Shown: positions 1 through 11,984 of the stretch, piece after piece
Layout: each line of letters starts with the position of its first letter
Numbering within the stretch: position 1 is the stretch's first letter
Source: Chloranthus sessilifolius
Taxonomy: Eukaryota; Streptophyta; Magnoliopsida; Chloranthales; Chloranthaceae
Assembly (NCBI GenBank): GCA_021018995.1
Contig: CM037585.1
Location: 120,736,331-120,800,330, forward strand
Length of the DNA stretch: 64,000 nt
Direction: 5' to 3'
The notes under the pieces: generated by a model
The model's database searches: none
Told to the model about the DNA's origin: nothing
The model's input: only the letters and a program-made list of their open reading frames with translations
Position numbers and translations under genes: made by a program

Positions 1-1763
1 TAGGGATGGTGGAGTTGTGTATTAGGCGAGGTGGTTTGGGGATGGCGGGGTAGTATGCTGGGCGGTGGGATTTGGGGGTGTGTATGAGGTGGGGTAGTAT
101 GGGGGTGGTGGATTTATGTATGGCATGAGGTGATTTTGGTGCGACGGAAAGGTATATGGGGTGGCTGATGGTGGGATGGTGTATGGGGTGGGGTGACTGG
201 GAGGTGGTGTGTACTGTGGAGTAAATTGGGAGTAGGGCGGATATGCATATGATTACGGCGGGGATGGGCCCGCTTGGATTTGATAGGTAGGAGGGGGAGT
301 GGGAAAATACTGCCCTAAATCTAGGGGTTCCTCTTGGTATGCCGGGGTGGGGAAGTAATCGGCTAAATACAGCGGCTCGATTACCCCTACAATTGGTTAA
401 CCCTCATTTAGCCTGGTAAATGAAAACTCTTCTTGATTGCTGATGTAATCCGAGGGGTCAAACTCTTCCTCTTCCTCTTCCACGTAGTGGACGTTAGGCC
501 TGGGGCCTCCTGGATGCGGTGGCAGAGGGGCCTAATGGATATTTTGGTTCTGCCCTTGAGGAAGCGGCGGGGGAACAACTTTTCCCGCCTCTATTAAATC
601 TTGGATTGCATGCTTAGTGGGAATCACCGATCCGTAGGGTGGCCTAGTCCCTGGTGAAAGTTACAATGCAGGTTCGGGTCATAGTTTCTTGGTATCGGAT
701 TAGGTGGTGGGCGAGGCTAGAGTAAATTGACCAGACCCTTTTGTAGCAATACTTGCAATAAGACACTTAATGATTGCCCTAATGGTGTGAAGATCCGTTC
801 GAATCATGCTTTCATCTGTTCCTGGGTGAACGGGGCCCTCGGTTCATTATTTGGCCTTGGCGCTTGTGCGAAACGGGCTAGGGGTGGGTATGCGACCTGG
901 AGCTGTATCGAGGTGGTATGGGCCTAGGGATAAATGATGTTCTGCACCTCTACCCTTGGCCTTCTTTCAATCCTTGGTTCGGCAGCTTTCCGAACCCCAT
1001 CGGTCTCGTTGGCCATGCTCTTTCCCAACCTGCCCTCTCTAACAGCATCTTCGCAACGGTTGGCATTTCGGACCAAATCAGTAAAACTGGACTGCTGCTA
1101 ATATACCAAGAATTTCACGATGACTGGGAGAGCTCCCTTGGTTATCAATTCAATCTGCTCATCATCCGAAATCCGGTGGGTCACCTGGGCGGCCAATGCC
1201 CTCCAGCTTCCTAAGTAGGCACTGAAAGTTTCATCATGTCTTTGCTTCAAACGGGCCAGATCTGACTTCCTTGGCTCTATGTCCACGTTATAGACATACT
1301 GTTCTTGGAATAAGTGTGTCATATCTTTCCAAGCTTTTATCATGGATGGTTCTAAGGACGTGAACCATCTCAACGCAGGGCCCGTAAGACTCTTTTGGAA
1401 CACTTTGATGAGGAGTCGTTCATCTCCGTCGTACTGACAGATATCCCCACTGTATGATTTTAAGTGGGCGATGGGGTTACTAGTGCCGTTATATTTATCA
1501 AATAATGGCATCTTGAATTTCTGTGGTAGAGGGACATCCGAGAACAGACACAAGTCTAAAAAGTCTGTCGAATGTAGCTCTAGCCCTCCCATCTTCGTCA
1601 GCTGCTTCTGTATTCTGTCTATCTGTTCTTTCAGCTGCTTTGATTCTTTTGAGAGGAATCTTGCAGAAGTATAAAAGAACATAATTAGGGACATCATGGA
1701 AGCATTGCACCATGAAGCTAACAGAAGCACTAAAATCCGTGAAGAATCAATTAATCCCGTCAT
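1..1763 (-). pseudogene. Tat-lineage Ty3/gypsy gag, truncated, running off the left edge
   Basis: An open frame at 1098-1763 encodes a retrotransposon gag domain on the minus strand. It has a short coiled-coil stretch (KQLKEQIDRIQKQL), then FDKYNGTSNPIAHLKSY, FQKSLTGPALRWFTSL and LARLKQRHDETFSAYLGSWR. This is the order seen in Tat-type (Ogre/Retand-like) gag proteins. Beyond a stop the similarity continues in other frames: a Tat-style zinc-knuckle remnant (NYDPNLHCNFHQ, then GHPT) near 610-690, and proline codons dominating 1-360. The first 30 residues of the open frame (1670-1763) look like unrelated sequence at a truncation point, since no primer-binding site or LTR of the right type follows. 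Pol would lie left of the window. Broken by frameshifts; surely not functional as shown. Confidence 0.75.
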
Positions 1764-1798
1764 TGCTGAAGAGAACTAAATATATCACATGTCAAAGT

Positions 1799-2083
1799 CA
1801 ATCGATTGATTTTAGAAAATCAATTGATTGAGGTTGAGACAACTGTTCTGACGCCAAAAATCAGAATTCAAAATCAATCAATTGAATTTCATATATCAAT
1901 CGATTGAGTTGGCAGACAACTATTTCCCTCTCAAATTCAAATTTAAATTCGAATTGATTGATTTTCTAAAATCCATTGATTTATTTCCTAAAATCAATTG
2001 ATTTATTTCAAATTCAAATGATTCCACCAAAAATTCAGATTTTGAATTCAATCGATTGAATCTTAGGATTCAATCGATTAATT
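1799..2083. repeat. Palindrome cluster, core CAATCGATTG
   Basis: About nine copies of YAATYGATTR are present, among them perfect CAATCGATTG at 1799, 1898 and 2049, with irregular spacing and AT-rich spacers. The cluster ends about 35 bp before the TATA box at 2117. Confidence 0.8.
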
Positions 2084-2116
2084 GACCTATATATGGCATA
2101 TTTTCAATCCAAGCCC

Positions 2117-2124
2117 TATATAAA
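2117..2124 (+). promoter_or_regulatory. TATA box of the Athila-like LTR
   Basis: TATATAAA, followed by a leader starting with acagagtagtg. It lies directly downstream of the CAATCGATTG cluster. Confidence 0.6.
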
Positions 2125-2390
2125 CAGAGTAGTGTTTAGGGTTTGGACATGCCTCTTTTTGGGCCATTTTGGCCAATTTTTAGTATTTTTTCTTTAGGAT
2201 TTTTCTCCTTAGTTTTTCAGTTTTTATTTTAGCTTTAGATAACTTAGTTTGTAATTAGGAACCAAAGCTTTGTAAGGTTCCGGATCTTTTCCTAAAAGAT
2301 CCAAACATTTGATAAATCAAAGAATATTTTTATAATAGTTTTGGATATGTGCCTTGCATGTGGATCGGAGATGAATAGCTAAAACCATTC

Positions 2391-4769
2391 TATAACATCC
2401 CCGAATTTTGGGCATAGAACAGTATCCTCGGGATGCGTGCCCGACTTGTCATAGGTTTGACCAAGTAAAAGTCAACTCGATGATTGTGACTTCAACTTAG
2501 GTTGATGTTATAAGTAAGTGTGTGTGTGTGTGTGTAGTTTAAAACTATATGAGAGGTAGCATACACCTATCTTGGGTGTATATGCTTTACACCAAGCAAT
2601 AGAGACAGTTAAGAGGGCTTAATAACTAAAGAGAGTTTATTTCTCTTTGTTTTGGTTGGTGTGGAGTTAAGAAGAGAGAGAGAGAAAGGAAGGAGTAATT
2701 GTTAGGGAGTTAATGTGGATTCCAAATTGAAGACAAGTTTGAGCATTGAACACCGAATTCGAAGCGTTGAAACTCGTTGAAGTCGATGCTAGAAGCCCTT
2801 ACCTATAAACCGATCCAATTGTTCAATCAAAATATTGATTGAGGTGAGTCCTATTTAATTTACTATAAACATGTTGTTGTGCATTAAATTTTGGATTAGG
2901 TGATGAGTTAAAGAAGCGAGAAAGAAGGAAAATAGAAATGAATGAAAGCTAAAAGAAATGGCCGCAAAGGGGTGAAATTCTAACCAAATCGATTGATCGA
3001 TTTGGAGAATCGATCAATCGATTTTGGCCTGGAGGTTGGTTGGGCAAAGATGCCCGAAACCGATTGATCGATTTTAAAATCGATCAATCAATTTTTGAAG
3101 TTCAATTAATCGATTGAAAACCGATTAATTGTCTGGGCACTCCTAGTGACTGAAAAATGGAAGCTTGGGAAAACCAATTGATCGATTTGAAAAATCGATA
3201 AATCGATTTTGGAAACTCAATTAATCGATCTGGATCGATTAATCGATTTTGGGATTTCGATTGATCGATATTGGAGATCGATCAATCGATTTGGACAGTT
3301 TTTATTATCTTTTGTTTTAGACTTTGAGGTTCTTGGAGGGTCTTGAACCTTCTTTTATGCATCCTTCTTGATGCTATGCTTATGCTATGGTGTACCATAG
3401 GTGGTACGTGTGAATGCAAGCATGGGAAACCGCATAGGACCTTGATGCTTGGAAATTCAGACACGTTAGGTAGGGAATACCTTGAACATATATTTTAATA
3501 GCAAGAGTATATATATAGTGATATAGAAATGAGTAATTGTGCATCTAAAATGTGAATACTAAGTGTGTGTGTGTGTGTGTGTGAACACAAGGTAAAGTAA
3601 AATGAGCATGTGACGTCCCCAGGGGATGTGAATGTGATAAAGGCATCTGTGTGATGCATTGAGTTGAACATCCCAGGGATGTATGTGAAAGGATAAAACA
3701 AAGTGAATGAGATTGATAAGGCCTAATCTACTATAATTAGCACAATCACACGGTTAACAACTATATATAGTGCACTATGATGTTTAAGGTTTAGAGAATA
3801 CCCCACCGACGTGACGGGATACCCACGACTGACTCGACAGGATATCCTTAACCGATATGGTGGCCAATCCGTACACCAGTTGGACATCCCAGGGATGTAT
3901 TTTTGTATAAGACTTGAATCCCGTCGCCTATGAGAAAGGGACCTAGGTAGTATTGAATGAATGAAAAAGGATATAAAAATGGTCTGATTAGACGATGATG
4001 GAGGGTATTCTATCGGGCACCCGACTCTATAGTAAGTTGGAGAATATTTAAGTTATGATTTAAGTCTTTAGGCCGAATCATTGTGGTTTGTGAACAAGTT
4101 GAGAATAAATGAAGCATGTAAAGAAACAGTAACCTATAGTGCATCTTTTCAGTCATTTAAACTATTTTTCCAGTAAATTCATTTATACGTCATGCTGTTA
4201 AATGTCATGGAATATATGTGGAGAATTAATATATATGTTCATTCAGTTATTTCCCTATTGAACTAGGATGTAGCTCACCCCTTTAGACTATACGTCACAG
4301 GTCCCGTGCTTGCGGCTACCACTGTTTCTGGAGGCGTAGATCCGGAGGACTTGGATTACGAACCCAGAGAGTATTTGGAGCCCCCTCCTGAGGAATTCTT
4401 CTAGGAGACCACCTCGGCATACTTTGTTTCAGTTTTGTGAAAGTACTGTACGGCTTGGTATGTCAAGCCCTTTTTGTGTGAAAATGTAATTATATTGATA
4501 TATTTTTTTGGCGAATCATTTGGAGTGGCTTTGTTTTATCACCGATGGCTCCGGCCGGTTCTTCTACTCATGTAGTGGCATGGGATTAGAATTGCCTTTT
4601 TGATTCTTATTAGAATAATATATCATTAATGCATGGGAGATCTTGTTCAATTCATTTCTTATGCTTTATTGTGCTTAGTTATACCAATGTTCTGTGCAGG
4701 TTTATGGGGCACGGCCTCAAGGGTCGTGCTGATGGCATAGGTTTTGGGGTGTCGAAATCTGGGCTGTCA
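2391..4769 (+). mobile_element. Solo LTR, chromovirus (Del/Tekay) type
   Basis: It starts TATAACATCCCCGAATTTT (a decayed TGTAACATCCC) and ends AAATCTGGGCTGTCA, the imperfect terminal inverted repeat shared by all chromovirus LTRs in this window. Inside, in order: a GT splice-donor consensus (GAG/GTGAGT at 2844), a palindrome cluster (2986-3293), TG microsatellites at about 2517-2534 and 3563-3583, a GATATCC-rich repeat region (3790-3900), and the AACTAGGATGTAGCTCACCC motif at 4261. No internal domain flanks it, and the host LTR resumes on the right. The target duplication is unclear (CATTC on the left, CATCC overlapping the right end). Confidence 0.75.
2986..3293. repeat. Palindrome cluster, core ATCGATCAATCGAT
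   Basis: Pairs such as CGATTGATCGATTT and AATCGATCAATCG are arranged head to head, about a dozen half units in all. The cluster begins about 140 bp downstream of the GT donor at 2844. Confidence 0.8.
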
Positions 4770-5400
4770 TCCGTTCATTTAAGGAGAAAGCGACCCCTAG
4801 ATAAGTAGTTAATTTATTTTCATTCAATCATTTTATTTCACAAATATTGAATCGTACGGTTTTCAAGCTGTACGATTGAATCTTAATGTTGTAGTTTCGA
4901 ATTTGAGATACGCTATGCCTTTCACATGATTCATGTCATGGTTGGATGAGTCATAGTTTATGGATAGGATATGCTGGATCAATAATCACATTCTTTTCGA
5001 ATCATTTTGCTTGTAGTAAAATGAGGGTTAATATTTGTATTCATTATCATAATTATTGAATCGTATGGCTTTCAGGTCGTATGATTGCATCTTAATGTTG
5101 CGGTTTCAAATTTGAGATACGCTATGTCTTTCGCATGATTCATGTCATGATTGGATGCGTCATAGCGTTTGGATAGGATATGTCGGATCAATAATCACAT
5201 TCCTTTCGATTCATTTTGCTTGTAGTAAAAGGATGGTAAATAATTTGACATTGCAATGTGTGATTGATTGTTAGAAGAAAAATTATAAATCTAGGGTTAG
5301 CAGACTCCTTGATCATCTTTTTATCGTTATTTCATTAATCACTATTTTCGTTGCATAAGCTTTGTTTACTCCATAAGCCACATTACAGCCTAGTTAAAGC
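4770..5400 (+). mobile_element. Right part of the Athila-like LTR, with a 209-bp tandem duplication
   Basis: The text around GACCCCTAGATAAGTAG, GAGATACGCTATGC and GGATAGGATATGC matches the 28770-29070 part of the Athila-like LTR. A segment of about 209 bp is present twice (about 4821-5030 and 5031-5240); both copies contain TTGAATCGTA and GGATCAATAATCACATTC. The true right end is not resolved. Confidence 0.55.
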
Positions 5401-6023
5401 CCTTGTGATCCAAAGTTGAGTGAGCTGTCATGTGGAGATAAAGAGTTATCCAATCTATGGTGAGGATCTGTCAATGATGTCAGAACTTCAGAGCTATGCC
5501 TATGCTCTTGAGCTTGAGAGAAAATAAAAACCTCAACAGTTCTTTATGAGAGTATGCCCTGGAGAGTTTTGGGTCTGATCTTGAATGCATTAGGTGTGAC
5601 CTATAACCTAATTTTTGATCCAGTGATGAGCTCAATGTTGACACACCTGTGTAGTGTCTCTGGTGTAAACTGATTGGAAATGTTGTGCTTTCATGAGAAG
5701 CTTATACTGTTTAAATTTCTGTGCAGCCAAGGTGTTTGAATTTCTTATATCTCTTTCTGATTCAAGGGTGAACTAACTCTGTTTCTTGACTGCTCACTTG
5801 ATAATAATGCACTTTTGTTAACTGTCTCATTGAGAAGTTTGTGGGTGTCTTCACTGAAAACCCTCAGGAGACTTCACTCCTCCACTAGGGATCACCTAGG
5901 GGTTTAAAAGGCTTGGTACATATGCTAAATGTATCTGTGCTCCCTACGAAAGTAGCATTTAATTTTTATAGTTGATTTAATGTAGCTTTGCTAAGGGACT
6001 AGCAAAGATTAGGTTTTGGGGTG
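5401..6023 (+). mobile_element. 3' internal remnant of an Athila-like element, ending in a polypurine tract
   Basis: No coding sequence is visible. The stretch 5825-6020 (cctccactagggatcacct, then gggactagcaaag and aggttttgggg) matches 37685-37858, the segment just before the 3' LTR of the complete Athila-like element. The purine tract at 6011-6021 marks the junction with the LTR that follows. Confidence 0.55.
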
Positions 6024-6223
6024 TGTTAAGACCTGAAAAGTACCACTTTTCACCCCTTAACTTAACCTGTGATTAGACCCTTAGCCCTTTAATAAATGTT
6101 TATTAAGCTATTTTTGTAGGTAATAAACAGTAGTGCAATAAAGCCATAAATCCTGCTAAGGAGCCTGTTTTGACCCCAGAAGTCCCTCAGAAGAATGAGA
6201 ACTGAATCCAGACCTGAGAAGAG

Positions 6224-6660
6224 CCTCGCGCAGCTTCCCAAAGCTTCAGAGGATTCAAAAAAATATGCTTCGCGCAGTCCTCGCGAATTCCCAAGACTTC
6301 ACAACAACTTCTCACGAAGTTGAGTGACAGACTAGCTTCAGAATCCTGCCTCGCGTAGCTATCGCGCAGTTCAGAAAAGCCTCAAAGCCTTGCGAGGATC
6401 CTCGCGAAGATCCATTGGAGTGATGCTCGTGCAATTCCCACACTATTCACAAGTAGCAATCCAACTGCGCGAAGCCCAATCCAGCGAGAGCTTAACTATC
6501 TACCTCGCGACTGCTCAAAGCATTAAGAAGCTGCAACCTCGCGACGTCTGAAGTTTTAATGCTATCTCCTCGTCGTGACGTCTGAAGTTTTAATGCTAAC
6601 TCATCGTCGCGAAGTCAGTGGTACCACGCGACGAGTTTGGGAAACGATGGCTACCTAGCG
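6224..6660. repeat. Cluster of TCGCGA-type palindromes
   Basis: About a dozen copies of CCTCGCGAAG-like words (for example near 6226, 6279, 6351, 6400, 6536 and 6608), each centred on TCGCGA or a one-base variant, with spacers rich in CTTCAGAA. The cluster lies about 190 bp upstream of the TATA box. Confidence 0.7.
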
Positions 6661-6847
6661 AAGCTCTGAACTTTAACCTTCCATCGCTTCAGCAGAGGAC
6701 TTTCTGAGAATTTCCAAGGATTAGGGCATGCACTCCCACACTCAAATCTTTGTGCACGCACCCCGAGGCATCCAAGGAATAGTATTTGGCCACGTGGCAT
6801 CGTTAAAATTAGGGTTTCCTAACCCTAATGCGTCGCCACACCATTGC

Positions 6848-6855
6848 TATATAAA
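6848..6855 (+). promoter_or_regulatory. TATA box of the Athila-like 3' LTR
   Basis: TATATAAA, downstream of the TCGCGA cluster and upstream of a leader beginning CTCAAACTTGG. Confidence 0.55.
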
Positions 6856-7180
6856 CTCAAACTTGGTTTAGGTTTAAGCTCAAACTTTATCCCTGATACG
6901 GGATCTGAGATCATTTTCTTTTCTGTTCTTCTGTAGTTGTAAGTAGTTTTCCTTTTTCTTTTTCTCTCTCTCCATGGCCCAGTACTTGCTGGTCATGCCT
7001 ATGTATGTTTATTGAGATTAGATTAATGGAATTTGTGATTGGGTGTTGTACTTTTATGGGATCCGTGTGTTTGATAGTTGCTCTGTGCAAGGCTGCTGCC
7101 TTGTGATCTGCCATTGCTTTGGCTGTGATTCAAAGAAGTGGAGGACTATTCTAAGGATCCATTCAGATCCAAGTGACCTG

Positions 7181-7830
7181 TGTGTCTGGGCTATCATGGT
7201 CCGATACAGCCTTAGCCCCACCACAGGACTCACTAGATCTGAAATCCCCATGGGAGCCTGAGCTGGTAGCCTTGTGACCATGGTGGTGGCAACAATATTA
7301 CTGTTTTGTTTTGGACTCTATGAGGAGGATAGCCTCTGGGCTAGTCTGTGACCATTCAAGTGGCTATAGCCTTAGGGTGAAGCCAATTCGTAGGATCCAA
7401 GATGGATTCTTTTTCTCTCTGCACATGTGCTTGTAGCCTTGTGGGAGATTGCACAGAGGCAGACTCCCCTATATTTGTATAGACCCGCCATCAGATGTTA
7501 GATCTGATCTGGTTATGGAGATTGTAGGCTTGTGACTGGACCATTATAGTCCCACTCAAGCAATGGACAGTTAGATCGAAGGTTGTATTCAATCCCTTGC
7601 TGGTTCTATGTGTCTGGGCTAACATGGTCCTATACAGCCCTAGCCCCACACATAGAGCTTTAGAGGTTGAAGTTCCCTATGGATTCTTGAGCTTGTAGCT
7701 TGGATGAAGTAGTGCCTACAATGATTAACTTGTTTTGACCCATCTCTGGACTATGGTTCCCCTATGGGATAGTCTGTGACCATTTGAGTGGACAGGTTAT
7801 AGCCTTAAGGGATTGGATCATGGCACAGAG
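7181..7830 (+). repeat. Diverged tandem duplication, period about 428 bp
   Basis: TGTGTCTGGGCTATCATGG at 7181 recurs as TGTGTCTGGGCTAACATGG at 7609. The following text (cagccttagccccac, gatagtctgtgacc, ggctatagcc) keeps the same order in both copies. The second copy is partial. Confidence 0.65.
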
Positions 7831-8279
7831 ATGGGTTGGATTCTTTCTCCTCAGTGGTGATAATGTAGCCATTGGACAGGATTTCTATAACATCATATCT
7901 GAATCTGAGTTACAAAACTCCTCTGATCTAGTCCCAATAGCATACTTCTCACCCTTTTATATTTATTTTCCCACACTCCATCCATCTTCTCAACCCTTTA
8001 GGTAGTTAATTCATTAGGCTACCTTAGGATATTTAGAATAAGTGACCCTAAACTCCCTTCCTTTTAGGACTGCCAGATCTGTAGTCAGATCTGGAGGGAC
8101 TATTAGAGATGGCTCCCTTGGAGTCGTAGATCACTTTTCCCTGTGGGACAAACTCTTACTTATCAAAACTTGCTACAAATGGACCCTGTATCTTGCAGGT
8201 CTAGGATTTCCTAGTTGTGCTGATTCCATCCCCTGTTTTACTTTGATTTTAAATTACTTTTACCACCAATAAATAAAGT

Positions 8280-9640
8280 AAGCACACTGGGATTCGCAAC
8301 ATACACCCATTGAGCCATTGGCCTTTCTTGCACTATCCCCCCAAAAAAGAAGACAAAAAAAATGTATATACCAAACAAATAAAAAAGATGAAAAGTTACC
8401 CTCAAATCCAAAAAAAAATCATCATCAAAAATCAAAAAAGCATAATCCCAAAAAGAGTGTCTGAAAAGAAAAAAAGAGAGCAAAAAAGAATAAAAAAATA
8501 GAAAAGAAAAATGGGGCATGTACATTCAAAATCTCCCAAGAAAGAAGTGTATTATGGCAGTTGGAACCCAATCAAGGAAACCTTTTAAAAACTTAGAATA
8601 CCTTCAAAATTCCTAACCTATCCCATTGCCATTATACATTCCGAGAAAAAGTCCTCTTTAAGGTCCACAAGCACTCACAGTATCCATTGAGTCAGCACAA
8701 GCCAAGCTGCGAGAGGACAAGAGAACTCTATCCAGCCGGCTATGACAGAATCGATGTCCATGTCGTAGCCTTTGATAAAATAAAAGAAAAGAAAAATAAA
8801 AAAATACAAGCTCAAAGCAAAAAAGGATGTGGTGAAAACCCGAAAGGACGCCATGGGTAAAAACAGCGAACTTGTGCGGACCAGGTGAAAACCTGAAAGA
8901 GCGCCTGGGGTAAAAGGGCATACCAACGGGCATGGCGAAAACCCGTCTTGGGCGCTATGAGTAAAAAATGGAAAGAGACAATAGAGAAAGAGAAAGTCAT
9001 CAGTTAATCCCCCAGTTACAACCCTGATCCATCTGATCCTCTTGGGCCACTTGTGTTTACTCAAAAGGGTCTAGGCCAAGCATATCATCACGATTGTACC
9101 GTCAAACACATGACCCGAAGCAAGGACAAAAGGTTGATTCGATCCAAGGGGATGGACGTTCTGGACCTCACCCAGGTTCGACCTTGAACGGGTTTGACTA
9201 TGCTCAAATTTGGACTCGCTACTTCCCCTCACACTTAGGCATCAAAAAATTATTAACTTTTTTATAAAGGATAATAAATTTTCCTTTCCCATTTTTCAGG
9301 CTGGCACTGTGCACCCCCCACTCCGGGATGATTGGTCTGATGATTGGAGGGACCACATTTGTAAAATATAATAAATTTTTCTTTCCTATTTCAGGCTGGC
9401 ACAATTTCTTCCTTTACGAAAATAGAGAAAAGATAAAAATTTTGTATGATAATAGATTTCCCTTTTCCATTTACAAGTTTGTACTTTGCTTACACCACAT
9501 CTCCAAAAAAAATATCGGTGTGATGTCTCACTCCCTTTTCTTTTTACAAAAAACTAAAGAAAGATAAAAACATAAAGAAAATATATATACCCAAAAAAAA
9601 TCTGGCAGGGGTTCTTATGCCCCTTCATGTGGTAATCTGA
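8280..9640 (+). other. Non-coding Tat internal sequence after pol
   Basis: No gene is visible. Repeated phrases of the form gtgaaaacccgaaag-gcgcc-tgggtaaa (8830-8970) are a known signature of Tat elements downstream of integrase. 8340-8510 is A-rich simple sequence. A 9230-9420 segment (cctttcccatttttcaggctggca) is partly duplicated. Confidence 0.5.
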
Positions 9641-11194
9641 TCTATGCAAAACGTATGTATAGGATGGAATCAACGACCCAAGTCGTGCTTAGGGCACGGA
9701 TCACTGCATTTAAGGTGTCCTCCCGAACATCCCGCTCTGTCATCCAGCGGCCATGAAGACTCCTATGCCATTTTCTGGAAGCATTAGTAGCTCCCAGAGC
9801 GTCACTCAAAGCTCCTTCCAGACGAAGGTCCTCACACTCAGCTACCTCAGCTCTCAGGGTTCTGCCGCCTTTGCCCTAACTTTTATTTCTCTAAATGATC
9901 ATGTAGAACTCGCATCTCGTCCACCAGCAGGTCATTACAAGATCAAAGCATCGACTCCTTCTTCGGCCAAGGTCCTCCTACGTCACTACACTCGGGCTGA
10001 ACCAAGTGACAAGCAGAGGGCCTCTCAGATAGTAGCCAAGCCTCGTACTCTGGGGAGGACAAATCTGAATTCCCCTACTTTAGATCACACATATGCATCG
10101 ATTGACGCGTTTCCCAGAGAGTAGCTATCCTATCCAACTCCCCAAGGGACCTTGAGATAAAATCAAGTCGCATAAGGGTGGTGTTGCTACACAGGGCACC
10201 TGCTGAGAGCAACCAAACTGGCGCAACACTCGGAATGGGAAATAGTAAGTACTACCGGTCAGACCAAGGAGAGTGATGCTCTCATAATCCCTAGAGCAAA
10301 CCACTGGAAAAATCCTATCTAACCAGGGAAGCCTCCACACCAGCTTAGCTTCAGCCAGCCAAAGCTTCAGCCCTTGTATATCCCCCCGTGGAAGCACGTG
10401 GCATCTACCAAAAAAGCAGCGGATCACCTCACCTCGAACAACATAAAAGTGGGGCACGGGTCTCAAGATAGCAAGATGCTCTCCAAGTCAAATTTGGAGC
10501 AAGACGGGACATCCCCGGAGGCCCTCCACCTTACCTAGAGCGTAGGCATCAAGGTAGCGATAAAGCTCCGCCAGCACCATATGCATCACAGAGCGGCCTC
10601 CCTCTAATTCCACCAAGACATCGCAGAGTGCTAGCAAGAAACTCTCTCCCCCAGTGTAGAAAAGAACCTCAGAGATAAGGCAAAGGGCAAAGGCCTTCAC
10701 CTTATGAAGATTTTTGATCGGCAATTTTCGCAGGCTTTCCTCCCCAAAAAGTTCTCTCAGGAATTTCACCGAACACCTGGCGGGCCCACCAATAAGACTT
10801 TTCTCATAATCATTTTTCTTCAAGCCTAAGGTGATCTGGATGGCCTTAATGTAACCTGGTTTCGGCAATACTCTGGCAAGGTCTCTATGTAGCTTCAGAC
10901 CCGATAGATTAGAGAGCTCCTCAAGAGTAGGAGTTAACTCACGGTTCCCAAAAAGGAAGACATGGGTGTTAACCTCCCAAGATGAAGCCGCTGCATAAAT
11001 GAAATCTCAAAGCAGAGGAACTTCAAGGAAAGATGAGATACGGGCCAATCCAAGCCGATCCAAACCTGTAGCTCGCTCTCATTCAAGCTCTCAAGCCACT
11101 TCTTTAAAAAATTGGGCCCCACGCCCAAAGAGGGAAGTATAGTGGTCCTGGACCCCCCACAAGAGGCGGGGTCGGAAAGCGGGTCCATTTTCAT
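9640..11194 (-). pseudogene. DUF7745-like gene carried antisense in the Tat element
   Basis: The frame can be followed from an ATG at 11194 through 10868-10125 to a charged helical tail near 9870-9650 (AEVAECEDLRLEGALSDALG). Motifs in order: FLKKWLESLNESELQVW, WEVNTHVFLFGNRELTPTLEEL, ITLGLKKNDYEKSL, GLRGCPVLLQI, ITLLGLTGSTYYFPFRVLRQFG. This order matches the plant transposon-associated domain that I know as DUF7745 (name from memory). Two defects are clear: a frameshift near 11000, and TGA at 10488-10490 where the family has Trp (QI-stop-L for QLWL). Past that stop the same frame stays open to 10125. It lies downstream of palindrome triad 1 and behind the PMD gene on the same strand. Function unknown. 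Confidence 0.6.
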
Positions 11195-11360
11195 ACAAAG
11201 ATGTTTCCGAGATACAATTCAATATAGGACGATGGACCCACCCTTGGCCAAGCAAAAGAAAAAAAAAAAGGCAGTAAAAAAATACCAAGTTTAAAACAAA
11301 AGAGGGAGAAATAAGTGCATTCTCGGGCTTAAAAGGCCCCACATTTTCCCATAAGGCAAT

Positions 11361-11477
11361 TGGCGTGTATAATATACACGCCAGGCCTGTTTTGGCTAGA
11401 TTTGGCTTGGCGTGTATAATATACATGCCAGGCTATTCCTTGCCCAATTTGGCCTGGCGCATATATTATACACGCCA
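11361..11477. repeat. Palindrome triad 1, upstream of the DUF7745-like gene
   Basis: Three 23-bp palindromes (TGGCGTGTATA/TATACACGCCA with one central base) start at 11361, 11408 and 11455, exactly 47 bp apart. Read on the minus strand, the triad stands about 170 bp before the ATG at 11194, with a TTTTAAG word between. Confidence 0.9.
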
Positions 11478-11489
11478 AGACCACTGCTG

Positions 11490-11980
11490 CCACCCAAAGA
11501 GAAAAAGAGAGAGTAGGGGAGGTCCTTTTTGCTTCTCCCTAGCTAGCCCACCTGCATTTCCTACAGTTTAAGTTTTAAAGCATCCCAGACCACATGCTAG
11601 GATATAGGGAATTAACATCTAAACTTTTGTCTTTCAGGGAAACAGTCCACACATAGGTTAAAGCCTTGGCCAGAAATAACCAAGGCATTGCTTGAAAAGA
11701 AAAGGTCGAGCCCATCCTGCAAATGATCCAGTATACTACAGCAAGCAAGATGGGGATAGAACATGCAAACAAAAAGACGGCACTAACAGTCATCTTGAAA
11801 AAGTGAACCATCCGAAACATAGTGTCATATCATCCATTACATATGTCCAAAACCAAAAAAAAAAATGTATGTCCCCAGAGCCTAAAATGTCTAACTAAAT
11901 TAGGGCAGGCCTAATCCTTATCGGCACCCTTGGATTTCTTGCGATAGCACAAGGAGCTGTGGTTGTCTGAACCTCCCCCA
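11490..11980. other. Unassigned sequence between the two antisense genes
   Basis: I see no domain, repeat or RNA gene. It probably holds the 3' untranslated end of the PMD gene and spacer. Confidence 0.4.
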
Positions 11981-11984
11981 CCCG

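Larger units (their letters stand above)
1790..2390 (+). mobile_element. Left part of an Athila-like LTR, interrupted at 2391
   Basis: This stretch has no gene. It holds a palindrome cluster, a TATA box and a transcribed leader that resembles, in order and wording, the second third of the Athila-like LTR at 28430-28740 (gggtttaggg and tctttaggatt stretches, a purine-rich tail). The matching continuation is found at 4770, on the far side of the solo LTR. The left end is not resolved. Confidence 0.5.
6024..8260 (+). mobile_element. 3' LTR of an Athila-like element (right end approximate)
   Basis: It begins TGTTAAGACCTG right after a polypurine tract. It contains the TCGCGA cluster, a TATA box at 6848, a long leader and a 428-bp tandem duplication. 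The last part (ccctgtgggacaaactc, tcttgcaggt) resembles the end of the LTR at 28018. The right end and the target duplication cannot be fixed. Small open frames here are not gene-like. Confidence 0.5.

Noticed and set aside
918..1214. Plus-strand 98-codon frame
   Set aside because: It is the shadow of the minus-strand Tat gag.
2513..3583. TG microsatellites as Z-DNA regulatory elements
   Set aside because: Two ordinary short (TG)n runs in a dead solo LTR; nothing around them suggests use.
8238..9064. Phe-rich minus-strand frames that look like membrane proteins
   Set aside because: They are translations of A-rich, low-complexity Tat sequence on the other strand.
9753..10124. Plus-strand open frame of 123 codons
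   Set aside because: It overlaps the end of the antisense DUF7745-like gene, whose minus-strand frame shows meaningful charged helical sequence; the plus frame shows no domain.
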